Assembly (NCBI GenBank): GCA_963764585.1
Contig: CAVXTB010000002.1
Location: forward strand, 310,001 to 374,000
From: JAOPZW01 sp963764585
GTDB lineage: Bacteria; Actinomycetota; Thermoleophilia; Solirubrobacterales; Solirubrobacteraceae
Direction: 5' to 3'
DNA length: 64,000 nt
The translations under genes were made by a program, and so were the position numbers. Numbering within the stretch: position 1 is the stretch's first letter; each line of letters opens with the position of its first letter. The notes below the pieces were generated by a model that saw nothing but the letters and a program-made list of their open reading frames with translations, had not been told where the DNA came from and did no database searches. Positions 1-7,768 of the stretch are shown here, one piece after another.

Positions 1-522
1 GACCCGTTCGGCAACCGCCTGGAGCTGCTCGCGCCCCACGCCGAGCTGCGGGTGCGCCCTCTGCGCGACGACGAGCGCGCGTGGGCGGCGCAGGTGCTGC
101 GCGAGGCATGGGGCAGCGAGATCGTCGCGTACGGCGGCGGGCGCGAGTACGACGCCGCGCGGCTCCCCGGGCTCGTCGCGGACAGCGACGACGAGCGCGC
201 CGGCCTCGCGACCTACGCGATCGACGCGGAAGAGTGCGAGCTCGTCACGCTCAACGCGCTGGCGATCGGCGCGGGCGTCGGCGGCGCGCTGGTCGAGGCG
301 GTCGTCGAGGCAGCGCGGGCCGCCGGCTGCGCGCGCGTGCGCGTCACGACGACGAACGACAACCTCCCCGCCCTGCGCGTGTACCAGCGCCACGGCTTCG
401 CGCTCTCCGAGCTGCACCCCGGCGCGGTCGAGATCGCGCGCAAGCGCAAGCCGCAGATCGCGGCCACCGGCTTCGCGGGCATCCCGATCCGCGACGAGCT
501 CGTGCTCGTCAGAGCCGTCTGA
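1..522 (+). CDS. VOC (glyoxalase-fold) / GNAT acetyltransferase fusion, 5' end outside window
   Basis: The frame is open from base 1. The first residues, DPFGNRLELLAP, are the typical last strand of a VOC/glyoxalase-fold domain. They run without a stop into a GNAT domain beginning RVRPLRDDERAW. The acetyl-CoA loop is degenerate: GAGVGGALVEAV stands where Q/RxxGxG/A is usual. It is followed by the conserved late part, TTNDNLPALRVYQRHGF. GNAT proteins move an acetyl group from acetyl-CoA to an amine. The GTG at 52 could start a separate GNAT gene, but no stop separates the two domains and no clear ribosome-binding site precedes it, so a fusion is the simpler reading. Substrate unknown. Confidence 0.75.
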   Translation, partial: DPFGNRLELLAPHAELRVRPLRDDERAWAAQVLREAWGSEIVAYGGGREYDAARLPGLVADSDDERAGLATYAIDAEECELVTLNALAIGAGVGGALVEAVVEAARAAGCARVRVTTTNDNLPALRVYQRHGFALSELHPGAVEIARKRKPQIAATGFAGIPIRDELVLVRAV

Positions 523-610
523 GCTCGCCGATCCTCCGACGCCGTGTCGAAGACAGCCATCCTCGCGGCGGCGATCGTCGTGTTGAGGGCGCGCCCTCGG
601 GCGTGTCTTT

Positions 611-709
611 GGTCGTCCGCGCGGGTTTGGCGGCGCTTCGCGGCCGGGGCACCGAGGGGGACAAGCGCGCTCTGGGGGCGCCATCGCGGCGTCGTGCCTC
701 GTCGCGGGC
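611..709 (+). repeat. dispersed non-coding repeat, copy A
   Basis: Shares the core CGCGGCCGGGGCACCGAG followed by GGGGGACAAG and, 30 bases on, GTCGTGCCTCGTCG with copies at 1059-1112/3916-3957, 17046-17114 and 47333-47391. It lies outside any convincing gene and is the left flank of the large palindrome at 788-1025. The opposite flank carries the same repeat inverted. Confidence 0.8.
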
Positions 710-787
710 GGCTGCGCAGAGGCGCGAGCGTGGCGGTGCAGGGCGTGCGTGTTCCGCAACACCTGTCAGAGCGCTCTTTCGAAGCGA

Positions 788-1025
788 GGTCGATAGGTGT
801 TGTATGGAGGCTGTTGCACAAGGCGGTCCGAAAAGATTCGGTGCGTCGAACTGTGATGGGAGACGGATCGCGATCTATCGCTCATGACGGCCGAATATCG
901 TCCGACTTGTGGGACGAGATACGGCCGCTCAGAGCGATAGATCGCGATCCGTCATCACAGCTCGTTAGGTTCCGAATCTTTTCGGGTCCCCTTGTGCAAC
1001 AGCCTCATGGCAACACCAATCGACC
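788..1025. repeat. very large imperfect palindrome (MITE-like)
   Basis: The left arm (788-903) and right arm (912-1025) are inverted copies of about 115 bases, roughly 85% identical by eye, around an 8-base loop (904-911). Both arms contain GAGGCTGTTGCACAAGG and CGAAAAGATTCGG blocks and the stretch GACGGATCGCGATCTATCGC. GGCTGTTGCA-like ends are seen in several insertion-sequence families, so a transposase-less miniature element is plausible. No protein is supported in either arm. The inverted symmetry continues outward, with gaps, into the repeat copies at 611-709 and 1059-1112. Confidence 0.85.
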
Positions 1026-1058
1026 ACGGTTCGCGAGGGCGCCCGCCCGGAAGCGACA

Positions 1059-1112
1059 CCCGCGACGAGGCACGACGCTACGGCAGCGCCGTCGCAACGC
1101 CTTCTCCCCCTC
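1059..1112 (-). repeat. dispersed repeat, split copy B (right half)
   Basis: Read on the minus strand this is GAGGGGGAGAAG followed by a spacer and GTCGTGCCTCGTCGCGGG. It is the second half of the dispersed repeat. It stops at 1112, exactly where intact copies continue with AGCGCCCTGGCCGCG (plus-strand reading). That continuation is found instead at 3916-3957, beyond the two IS110 elements. TC is present at both edges (1111-1112 and 3916-3917). Confidence 0.8.
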
Positions 1113-1131
1113 TCTGAAGAGAAAATCCCGT

Positions 1132-2370
1132 TCAGGTCGCCACCCGCTGTTCCTCGAGGGTGACGGAGTAGCCGAGGCGTTCGAGCTGGGTGACGAGGCG
1201 TCGGGTGGTGCGGGCGGGGTCGCGGCGGGCGTAGTAGTCGCCGCCGGGATCGGTGTAGGTCTCGCCGGTTTGCAGCATGTGCCAGACGGCGACGAGCAGC
1301 GAGTGGGCGACCGCGAGTGAGGCCTTGTTGGCGCCGCGGCGGGCGCGAACGCGGTGGTATTGCGCGGCCAGGTAGGTGTCGCGGGTGCGGGCGGCGGCGC
1401 GCGCGGCCTCGATGAGGGTGCCGCGCAGCCACTTGGAGCCCTTGCGCGTGCGGCCGCTGCGGCGCTTGCCGGCCGATTGGTCGTTGCCGGGGCACACGCC
1501 CGCCCAGCTGGCCAGGTGCCCGGCGGTTTGAAAGGCGGTCATGTCGCCGCCGGTCTCGGCGATGATCACCTCGGCGGCGCGGCGCTGCACGCCGGGGATC
1601 GTGCACAGCAGCTCAACGGCCGCGGCCAAAGGGGCGATCTGCTGTTCGATCGCGGCCGACAGACGCTCGATCGACTCGTCGAGGAAGTCGATGTGGGCGA
1701 GGATCTGCCCGACGACCAGCGCGTGCTCTGCGTCGAAGCGGCCCTCGAGTGCCTCGCGCAACGCCGGCAGCTTCTTGCGCAGCTGGCCGCGCGCGAGGTC
1801 GGCGAGCACGTGCGGGTCCGTGGTGCCCGCCACCAGCGCGTCGAGCATGTCGCGGCCGCTGCGGCCGAGCAGGTCGGTGGCGACGCAGTCGAGCTTGATC
1901 CCGGTGTCCTCGAGCAGCTTGTGCAGCCGGTTGGCCTCGCGCTGGCGATCGCGGATGTTGGACTTGCGATAGCGGGTGAGGTTGCGCAGCGTGCGGATCG
2001 GCTTGGGCGGCACCAGGCTGGGCTTGAGCAGCCCCGCCTCTAACAGCTGGCACAGCCACTGCGCGTCGAGGACGTCGGTCTTGCGACCGGGGACCTGCTT
2101 GACGTGGCGCGCGTTGACCAGCAGGCACGCAAAGCGGTCCTCCAGGACCGCCCACACCGGCTTCCAATAGACGCCGGTGGCCTCCATCGCGACCTGCGTC
2201 ACGCCATGGGCCTGCAGCCAGTCGGCGAGCGTGAGCAGCCCCCGCACCGTGGTCGCAAACTGCTCGACGTGCTCGTCGCGGCCGCCGCCGGCGGCGGGCA
2301 CCCGCACGCACGCCATCACGCTGGCCTTGTGGACGTCCAGCGCCGCCGGGCGCTCGACGATCGTCTCCAT
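1132..2370 (-). CDS. IS110-family transposase (DEDD recombinase)
   Basis: 412 residues from an ATG preceded by GGGAGGAGGGTTC, a strong ribosome-binding site; a longer frame upstream is not needed. The N-terminal RuvC-like DEDD domain shows ALDVHKASV (first Asp), VAMEATGVYW (Glu) and KTDVLDAQWL (two Asp). The C-terminal Transposase_20 domain carries TIPGVQRRAAEVI and the serine motif HLASWAGVCPGND. IS110 enzymes join the element to a short core of the target using a bridge RNA made from the element's own non-coding end, and leave no long terminal inverted repeats. All catalytic positions are present, so it looks intact and possibly active. Only 19 bases separate its stop from the interrupted repeat. 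Confidence 0.95.
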   Translation of the reverse strand: METIVERPAALDVHKASVMACVRVPAAGGGRDEHVEQFATTVRGLLTLADWLQAHGVTQVAMEATGVYWKPVWAVLEDRFACLLVNARHVKQVPGRKTDVLDAQWLCQLLEAGLLKPSLVPPKPIRTLRNLTRYRKSNIRDRQREANRLHKLLEDTGIKLDCVATDLLGRSGRDMLDALVAGTTDPHVLADLARGQLRKKLPALREALEGRFDAEHALVVGQILAHIDFLDESIERLSAAIEQQIAPLAAAVELLCTIPGVQRRAAEVIIAETGGDMTAFQTAGHLASWAGVCPGNDQSAGKRRSGRTRKGSKWLRGTLIEAARAAARTRDTYLAAQYHRVRARRGANKASLAVAHSLLVAVWHMLQTGETYTDPGGDYYARRDPARTTRRLVTQLERLGYSVTLEEQRVAT

Positions 2371-2604
2371 GAACCCTCCTCCCAAGCGATCGACACGACA
2401 GCGTCGCTCGCCAGGAGCCTCGACTCGCGATCGAATCTGAAGGGCGGGCTCGCAGGCACCAGTCCGGGGTTCCCGGCAAGGCTCCCACGCCAGACTATGA
2501 CCGGGCTCTCGGGCACCAGAGAAAGAAGGCGGCGTCGGGCAAGCGACCCCGCCAGCATCCCCCATTTTCATCCGCCCGCGGGTGGCCGACAGGCCATGAC
2601 GACT
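2371..2604 (-). ncRNA. candidate bridge-RNA region of the first IS110 element
   Basis: This is the 5' non-coding end of the first element, directly upstream of its transposase start. In the IS110 group the long left end encodes the bridge RNA that pairs with donor and target DNA. I see no protein gene here. Placement is inferred from element layout; the folded loops have not been computed. Confidence 0.4.
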
Positions 2605-2783
2605 ATGAAGGAGGGGTTGGTGTCGAGTGTTGGGGTGTGTGGGTGTTGGGTGGGCTCCTTGGGGGGTTCCCCGTGTGGGCGAGCGGCGGGGCGCTCATCT
2701 CTCTATCGCGTCTTCGCCGCGGCGGGCGGGACGATCAGGCTGGATGGGAACGTGGCTTCGGTGGCGCAACTCAGTGAGGGCCG
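2605..2783 (-). ncRNA. candidate 3' non-coding end / bridge-RNA region of the second element
   Basis: About 180 bases lie downstream of the second transposase, ending at the subterminal ATGAAGGAGGG copy at 2605-2615. IS1111-group elements carry their guide RNA on this side of the gene. No protein is supported. The region is T/G-rich on the plus strand (2616-2690), unlike its neighbours. Confidence 0.35.
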
Positions 2784-3834
2784 TCAGGCGGCCAGAGGGG
2801 ACGGGGCGCTTGCCGGAGCGAAGGGTTGGTTGCGGGTGAGCATGTGCCAGATCGCCTCGGTCAGGGTGCGGGCGAGCTGGATCTGGGCGACCTTCGGGCC
2901 GCGCTGGCGGCCGACACGCTGCTTGGTGGCTTGGTAGCGGGTGCGGTAGAGCGGGTGTTTGGCGGCGTTGGTCGCGGCGACCATCAGCGCCCAGCGCAGG
3001 TAGCGGGGGCCGTTCTTGGCCAGCGCGCCGCGGCGATCGCTGCCACCGGACTGGTAGACGCGGGGGCACAGACCGCTGTAGCCGCACAGCTTGGTCGGCG
3101 AGGCGAAGCGGTCGATATCGCCGATCTCTGCGGCGATCGTGTAGGCCAGCACCCACCCGACGCCGGGAACCGTCTGAAGCAACGCGACGTAGCGGTGGTC
3201 GGCGCCCAGCGCCCGCAGCTCGCGCTCGATCGCGGTGATCTGGCGGTCGAGATCGTCGATCAGCGCGACCGCGGCCAGCACGTCCGAGCGCCACGGCTCG
3301 GGAAACCCCAGGCGCGCCAGCAGCTCGCGGCCCTGGCGGCCGAAGAGGTCCGAGACAGGACAACCGTGCCCGAAGGCCATCAGCTGTGCGTGCACGCGCT
3401 GCTTCAGGCTCGAGCGGTGCTTGACCAGATGCAACCGAAAGCGCGCGCGCTCACGCTCCTGGCGCTGACCGAATGAGGGCAGCCAGATCGCCGGCACCAG
3501 ATCGCGGCGCGAGAGCTCGGCCAGCACCCACGCATCGATGCGGTCGGTCTTGCACGCCAACGGCGCCAACCCCTTGACCTTCTGCGCATCGGCGATCGCC
3601 ACCTCCCAACCGCAACGCTCCAAGACGTCGTGGACGAAGCGCGCGCCGTTCATCGACTCGATCACCGCCTCGACCGGCCGCCGGCCATGACGCAACTCGA
3701 TCAACCTGACCAGACCCGGCCAGCGCGTCGGCGTCGGGCGCCACCGCGCCACGCTCGACCCTCTCCTCGTCGCCGCCGTCAAGCAGGCAATAGTCCAACC
3801 GCCGGCGACTGAGATCCAAACCAACGTGCAACAT
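2784..3834 (-). pseudogene. IS110-family (IS1111-like) transposase, frameshifted
   Basis: With one correction this is a 350-residue DEDD transposase. The N-terminus (ATG at 3834, preceded by AAGGAGGCC) reads MLHVGLDLSRRRLDYCLL in one frame to about 3717. From there the protein continues in another frame with LVRLIELRHGRRPVEAVIES. Removing one base from the CCC run at 3715-3717 (GGG in the gene) restores LAGLVRLIE. The DEDD residues (GLDLS, AVIESMNG, KTDRIDAW) and the serine motif (LCGYSGLCPRV) are all present. It is unrelated in detail to the neighbouring transposase. The break may be a real inactivating insertion or a homopolymer error. Confidence 0.85.
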
Positions 3835-3915
3835 GTCTGCGGGGCCTCCTTCGGCTCGCTCGCGGATGACACGCCTGAGCTTGCCAACCACGAGGGAGGC
3901 CCTCCTTCATCGCAT

Positions 3916-3957
3916 TCAGTGCCTGGCCGCGCAGCGCCACCACGCGCGCGGACGACC
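3916..3957 (-). repeat. dispersed repeat, split copy B (left half)
   Basis: On the minus strand this reads GGTCGTCCGCGCGCGTGG, then CGCGGCCAGGCACTGA, matching copy A at 611-655 and the core of copies C and D. It stops at the left end of the second IS110 element. Joined to 1059-1112 it rebuilds one complete repeat with GA/TC counted once. Confidence 0.75.
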
Positions 3958-4050
3958 AGCGCCACCAACCAGCAAGCGCGTCTAGGCCCACGGACCCATC
4001 TTTGCGCCTGGGCCTTGTGAAGGCCGTGTGCGAATCCCAGACTGCCGCCC

Positions 4051-5145
4051 ATGCTTCGTCGCCTGCTGGTCCTCACGCCGATCCTCGCCCTCGCCGCCGC
4101 CGCCCCCGCGCAGGCCGCGCACTCGTTCGTGCTCACGCGGGCGGGCTCCAAGCCGGCGGTCGCCGTCGACCGCGGCGGCACGGGCCACTTCGTCTGGGAC
4201 CAGCGCGGGCCCAACGGCGCATCGATCACGCACTACTGCCGCGTGGTGCGCACGGGCCGCGGCTGCGCCGCGGGCAGCGAGCGGACGTTCCAGCCCACGC
4301 AGGTGACCGACCCGACGAACGATGTCGACTTCCAGGGGCCGCGCGTCTTCATCGCGCCCGACGGCCGCGTGATCGTCCTGACCTACCGCTGCTGCGCGAT
4401 CGACGGGCCGAACTTCCACTCCTCCGTCCTCTTCCGGTACGTCTCGGCGGACGGCGGCCAGAACTTCGACGCCGGCACGATCATCGGCACCACCGAGATG
4501 CAGGACGCCGCGTTCGGCCCCGGCGACGCGATCACCACGATCGGCACCGGGCCCAATTACACGGGCGCGCAGGCCGCCCCGTTGGCGTCGTACAACGAGA
4601 CCGAGGCCCAGCTCATGCCGGGGGTGCTCGGCGTCGACAAGGCCGTCGCGGTCGTCGGCAACCAGACGATCGCCGCCGTCGGCGACGGCAAGACGTTCCA
4701 CGTCGGCGTCGCCAACGCCGACCCGAACCAGACCGCCAGCTGGGCGTTCGGCCCGGCCGGCCACGGCGACGACCTGGCGCTGGCGGGCGGACCGAAGGGG
4801 ACCTTCCTGCTCGTGGGCAGCGGCCGGCGCTACGTGCTGCGCAAGATCGACACGACCAAGGCGCGGCTCGGGCGCACGCTCGCGCTGACGCCGCGCACGT
4901 TCCCGATCTTCGGTACGGCGAGCGCCGACTCCAGCGGGCGCATCCACGCGGCGTGGGTGCAGGGCCGCGCCCTGCGCTACCGGCGCTCGAGCAAGAGCGC
5001 GTCGCGCCTGGAGCGCACCCACATCCTGGCCAGAGGAGCCAGCTACTTCGACCTGTTCATCGGCGCCGGGGCCAACGGCCGCGGCTGGGTGGCCTGGGAC
5101 TCCAACGGCCCGAACAAGACGGTGCGCGCGATCGTCGCGCCGTAG
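4051..5145 (+). CDS. secreted protein of unknown function, possibly beta-propeller
   Basis: 364 residues starting at ATG. A signal peptide is clear (MLRRLLVLTPILALAAAAP, cleavage after AQA). The mature part is rich in short beta-strand-like segments with recurring Gly-Asp/Gly-Asn turns (AVDRGGTGHFVWDQ, ADGGQNFDAG, AGGPKGTFLLVG, GANGRGWVAWDSNG), which suggests a sialidase/BNR-like propeller. No catalytic motif was recognised. Two cysteines pair closely (YRCCAID). It ends 22 bases before the glycosylase gene. Function unknown; extracellular location is well supported. Confidence 0.7.
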   Translation: MLRRLLVLTPILALAAAAPAQAAHSFVLTRAGSKPAVAVDRGGTGHFVWDQRGPNGASITHYCRVVRTGRGCAAGSERTFQPTQVTDPTNDVDFQGPRVFIAPDGRVIVLTYRCCAIDGPNFHSSVLFRYVSADGGQNFDAGTIIGTTEMQDAAFGPGDAITTIGTGPNYTGAQAAPLASYNETEAQLMPGVLGVDKAVAVVGNQTIAAVGDGKTFHVGVANADPNQTASWAFGPAGHGDDLALAGGPKGTFLLVGSGRRYVLRKIDTTKARLGRTLALTPRTFPIFGTASADSSGRIHAAWVQGRALRYRRSSKSASRLERTHILARGASYFDLFIGAGANGRGWVAWDSNGPNKTVRAIVAP

Positions 5146-5167
5146 CGGCGTACCCTCGGGCGCAGCG

Positions 5168-5944
5168 ATGCCCGAGGGCGACACGATCCACCACGCGGCC
5201 AACCGCATCCGCGCGGTCCTCGAAGGCCGCGTGCCCGAGGAGCTCGCCACGCCGCACCCGCGCTTCGGCGCCGACCACTGGCCCGAGAAGCTCGCCGGCC
5301 GCGCGGTCGAGGGCGTCGACGCCCACGGCAAGCACCTCTTCCTGCGCTTCGCGGGCGAGCGCGTCATCCACTCGCACCTGCGGATGACCGGCGCCTGGGG
5401 CGTGTACCGCGAGGGCCAGCGCTGGCGGCGCTCGCCGCGCCGCGCCTGGCTCGTGCTGCGCGCCGCCGGCCACGAGGTCGTGCAGTTCGACGGGCCGGTG
5501 CTCGAGCTGATGACGGCCTCGCGCGCACGGTTCGACCAGCGGATCGCCGGCCTGGGCCCCGACATCCTCGCGCCGGAGCTCGACGAGAGCCGCTTCCTCG
5601 CGCGCCTGCGCGCCGACGACCAGACGCGCGCCATCGGCGACGCGCTGCTGGACCAGCGCACGCTCGCCGGCATCGGCAACCTGTGGAAGAGCGAGGGCTG
5701 CTTCGCGGCGCAGGTCGACCCGTGGCGGCCGCTGAGCGCCGTGACCGACGAGGAGGCGCTGCGCATCGTGCGCCTCACGCGCCCGCGCATGCAGGAGTCT
5801 GCGCGCGACGGCCACCAGGATCGCTTCCGCACGATCTACCGGCGCGCCGGCCGGCCGTGCCCGCGCTGCGGCGCGCCGATCCGCGAGCGCGGACAGGGCG
5901 ACGACAACCGCACGACATACTGGTGCGCGGAGTGTCAGCACTGA
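5168..5944 (+). CDS. nei: Fpg/Nei-family DNA glycosylase/AP lyase (endonuclease VIII-like)
   Basis: 258 residues. It starts MPEGDTIHHAA: after removal of Met, Pro is the Schiff-base nucleophile and the next Glu is the catalytic acid. MPEGD is typical of Nei rather than Fpg (MPELP). The conserved Lys is in DAHGKHLFLRF. The helix-two-turn-helix carries ALLDQRTLAGIGNLWKSE, and the C-terminal zinc finger is CPRCG with CAEC near the end. The enzyme removes oxidised bases and nicks the abasic site in base-excision repair. The last 13 bases overlap the next gene, which suggests co-translation. Nei versus Fpg is judged from the N-terminal motif only. Confidence 0.9.
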   Translation: MPEGDTIHHAANRIRAVLEGRVPEELATPHPRFGADHWPEKLAGRAVEGVDAHGKHLFLRFAGERVIHSHLRMTGAWGVYREGQRWRRSPRRAWLVLRAAGHEVVQFDGPVLELMTASRARFDQRIAGLGPDILAPELDESRFLARLRADDQTRAIGDALLDQRTLAGIGNLWKSEGCFAAQVDPWRPLSAVTDEEALRIVRLTRPRMQESARDGHQDRFRTIYRRAGRPCPRCGAPIRERGQGDDNRTTYWCAECQH

Positions 5945-6639
5945 AGCGCATCGGCCACAAGGGCGCCGACCGGATCGCCCCGGGCAACACGATCGAGTCG
6001 TTCGACGCGGCGCTGGCCGCAGGGGTCGACATGGTCGAGTTCGACGTCCTGCCCGAGCACATCGACGGCTCCGGCCGGCTCGTGCTGGCCCACGACTTCA
6101 CCGACGCCGCCGGGCGCACGCCGCTGACGCTGGAGGAGGGGCTTGCCCACTTCGCCCAGGACGCGTGGGCCGGCGTCGAGCTCGACGTCGACCTGAAGAC
6201 CAGCGGCTACGAGCGGCGCGTCGTCGACGCGCTGCGCGAGTACGGCCTTGCCGAGCGCGCGCTGATCTCGACGATGCAGGAGGACAGCCTCGGCGTGGTG
6301 CGCGCCGCGGCGCCCGACATCCGGCTCGGCTGGTCGGTGCCGAAGGTGCGGCGCAACTACCTCGCCAACGCGTTCACGCGGATCCCGGCGATGGCGCTCG
6401 TGCAGTACGCGCGGCGCGTGCTCCCCGGGCGCGCGGCGGTCGCGATCGCCGAGGGCCGCATCGACGCGGTCATGGCGCACTGGGCGCTCGTGACGCCGAG
6501 GCTGGCGCGCGCGATCGAGGGCGCCGGCGGCGAGCTCTACGTCTGGACGGTCGACGACGCGAAGCGAATCGCCGCACTCGACGCCATCGGCGTGACCGGC
6601 ATCATCACCAACGACCCGCGCCTCTTCGCTATCGCATGA
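5932..6639 (+). CDS. glycerophosphodiester phosphodiesterase
   Basis: 235 residues if started at GTG 5932, inside the end of the glycosylase gene. The N-terminal HKGADRIAPGNTIESF is the usual H-R/K-G...PENT signature, here with GNT. EFDVLPEH supplies the metal-binding acids and AHDF the second His. The C-terminus has the family's YVWTVDDAKRIAAL and GVTGIITNDP. These enzymes hydrolyse glycerophosphodiesters such as glycerophosphocholine to glycerol 3-phosphate and an alcohol. No signal peptide is seen, so it is probably cytoplasmic. It converges with the next gene; the two stops overlap by 11 bases. Confidence 0.9.
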   Translation: MSALKRIGHKGADRIAPGNTIESFDAALAAGVDMVEFDVLPEHIDGSGRLVLAHDFTDAAGRTPLTLEEGLAHFAQDAWAGVELDVDLKTSGYERRVVDALREYGLAERALISTMQEDSLGVVRAAAPDIRLGWSVPKVRRNYLANAFTRIPAMALVQYARRVLPGRAAVAIAEGRIDAVMAHWALVTPRLARAIEGAGGELYVWTVDDAKRIAALDAIGVTGIITNDPRLFAIA

Positions 6640-7126
6640 TCTCGCACGACGCGCGCGAGACCCTGCGCTGACGGTCCTTGGCGTCCTCGTGCCCGGCCGT
6701 CGTGCGCAGGTGCGCGCGATCGACGACCTTCGTGCCGTCGCGCCACTCGACGTCGACGACGCCGCGCAGCACGATCCGCGACCCGGCCTTCGGCGGCGGG
6801 AAGGTGAACGTCGTGCCGCCCTCGACCAGGCGCGTGCCGATGCCGATGCGCGCCCACCCGGCGTCGCCGCCGGAGGTCACGCGCCGCCAGGCGCGCCGGC
6901 TGCCGTCGAACCACTGCAGGCGGATGCGCGCCCACTGCCGCGGGGCGCCCTTCTCGCGGGGGATCGAGACGCGGATGCCCACGGCACCGGGCTTGGCCGG
7001 CGTGTCGCAGAGGTTCACGGTCGCCCAGAGGTTGGGGTGCTTCGTGGTGGTCGCCGCGACGGCGGCGCCCGGCGCGATCGTCGCGAGGGCGGCGACGGCA
7101 AGGGCGATGACGAGGCGGCGGCTCAT
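6629..7126 (-). CDS. secreted protein of unknown function (paralogue of next gene)
   Basis: 165 residues from ATG with GAAGGG upstream. The signal peptide is MSRRLVIALAVAALATIAP with cleavage after AVA. The mature protein has the pattern LWATVNLCDTP...GIRVSIP...RIRLQWFDG...GWARIG...FTFPPPKAGSRIVLRGVVDVEWRDG...R...TTAGHEDAK...SCEI. The neighbouring gene matches it block by block, so the pair arose by tandem duplication. Two cysteines, in LCDT and near the C-terminus, are shared and may form a disulphide. Looks like a small beta-sandwich; no enzyme motif seen. Function unknown. Confidence 0.7.
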   Translation of the reverse strand: MSRRLVIALAVAALATIAPGAAVAATTTKHPNLWATVNLCDTPAKPGAVGIRVSIPREKGAPRQWARIRLQWFDGSRRAWRRVTSGGDAGWARIGIGTRLVEGGTTFTFPPPKAGSRIVLRGVVDVEWRDGTKVVDRAHLRTTAGHEDAKDRQRRVSRASCEIMR

Positions 7127-7158
7127 GATCCCTTCATCGGCCGCCCATACCCCTGCCT

Positions 7159-7674
7159 TCAGCTGATCGAACACGTCGCCGCGCTGAACCCGGCCGGGTC
7201 GGCGCCGGCGGTGTTTGGATGGCTGGCCGTCGTGTGCTTGCGCGCGCGGCGCACGACCTCGCCGTCCTCGCGCCACTCGAACGTCACCGCGCCGCGCAGC
7301 AGGTACGGCGCCTTGCCGGCCTGCGGCGGCGTGATCGTGAACGTCACCCCGGACTGGCGCGTGCGATAGCGCGCCGACCCGACCGCGACGAAGCCCGAGT
7401 CGGCCTCCGGCCCGAGGTTGTGCCACAGATGGTCGGCCGGCGTGAAGTACTGGACCTGGAAGCGCATGAACATGACCTCGGCCTTGTCGCCGCTGCCGGG
7501 CATCGAGCCGCGGATGCCGATCGAGTCGGGATGGCCGACCGTGTCGCAGACGTTGATGGTCGCCCACAGCCGCTTGCTGTGGGTGATCGACTCGGCCGTG
7601 CGGGCGGCCGCGGTCGCCGGGATCGCCGCGAGCAGCAGCGCCATCGTGCCAAGCGTTGCGCGCAAGCGGCTCAC
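7159..7674 (-). CDS. secreted protein of unknown function (paralogue of previous gene)
   Basis: 171 residues from GTG 7674 (VSRLRATLGTMALLL), giving a signal peptide that ends ATAAA. A longer upstream frame exists but lacks a signal-like start and would run into the divergent sigma gene's promoter. It shares LWATINVCDTVGHPDSIGIR, the PPQAGKAPYLLRGAV block, FEWREDGEVV and HTTASHPNT with the downstream gene, including the two cysteines (VCDT and TCSIS). The start codon is uncertain. Function unknown, extracytoplasmic. Confidence 0.7.
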   Translation of the reverse strand: MSRLRATLGTMALLLAAIPATAAARTAESITHSKRLWATINVCDTVGHPDSIGIRGSMPGSGDKAEVMFMRFQVQYFTPADHLWHNLGPEADSGFVAVGSARYRTRQSGVTFTITPPQAGKAPYLLRGAVTFEWREDGEVVRRARKHTTASHPNTAGADPAGFSAATCSIS

Positions 7675-7768
7675 ACAGTGACGATACCTTCGGGCTGCCG
7701 CGGGTTTCGGTGCGTGCGTGACGAATGTGCGCGAGCGCCGTAGCAGCGGTGTGGAGCACACGCTGACG

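Larger units (their letters stand above)
1113..3915 (-). mobile_element. two adjacent IS110-family insertion elements
   Basis: This interval separates the two halves of one repeat copy and contains two unrelated IS110-family transposase genes in the same orientation (1132-2370 and 2784-3834). The first has only 19 bases after its stop and more than 200 non-coding bases before its start, as in the IS110 group. The second has a short 5' flank and about 180 bases 3' of the gene. It also has subterminal inverted ATGAAGGAGGG copies at 2605-2615 (plus) and 3910-3900 (minus), as in the IS1111 group. The boundary between the elements is therefore near 2600. Exact ends are inferred from the interrupted repeat, not from a sequence comparison. 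Confidence 0.7.

Noticed and set aside
788..1025. CRISPR array or rho-independent terminator
   Set aside because: There is one inverted pair, not a set of direct repeats with spacers, and the arms are far too long for a terminator.
3404..3589. Small minus-strand genes inside the second transposase
   Set aside because: They are alternate-frame shadows of the transposase.
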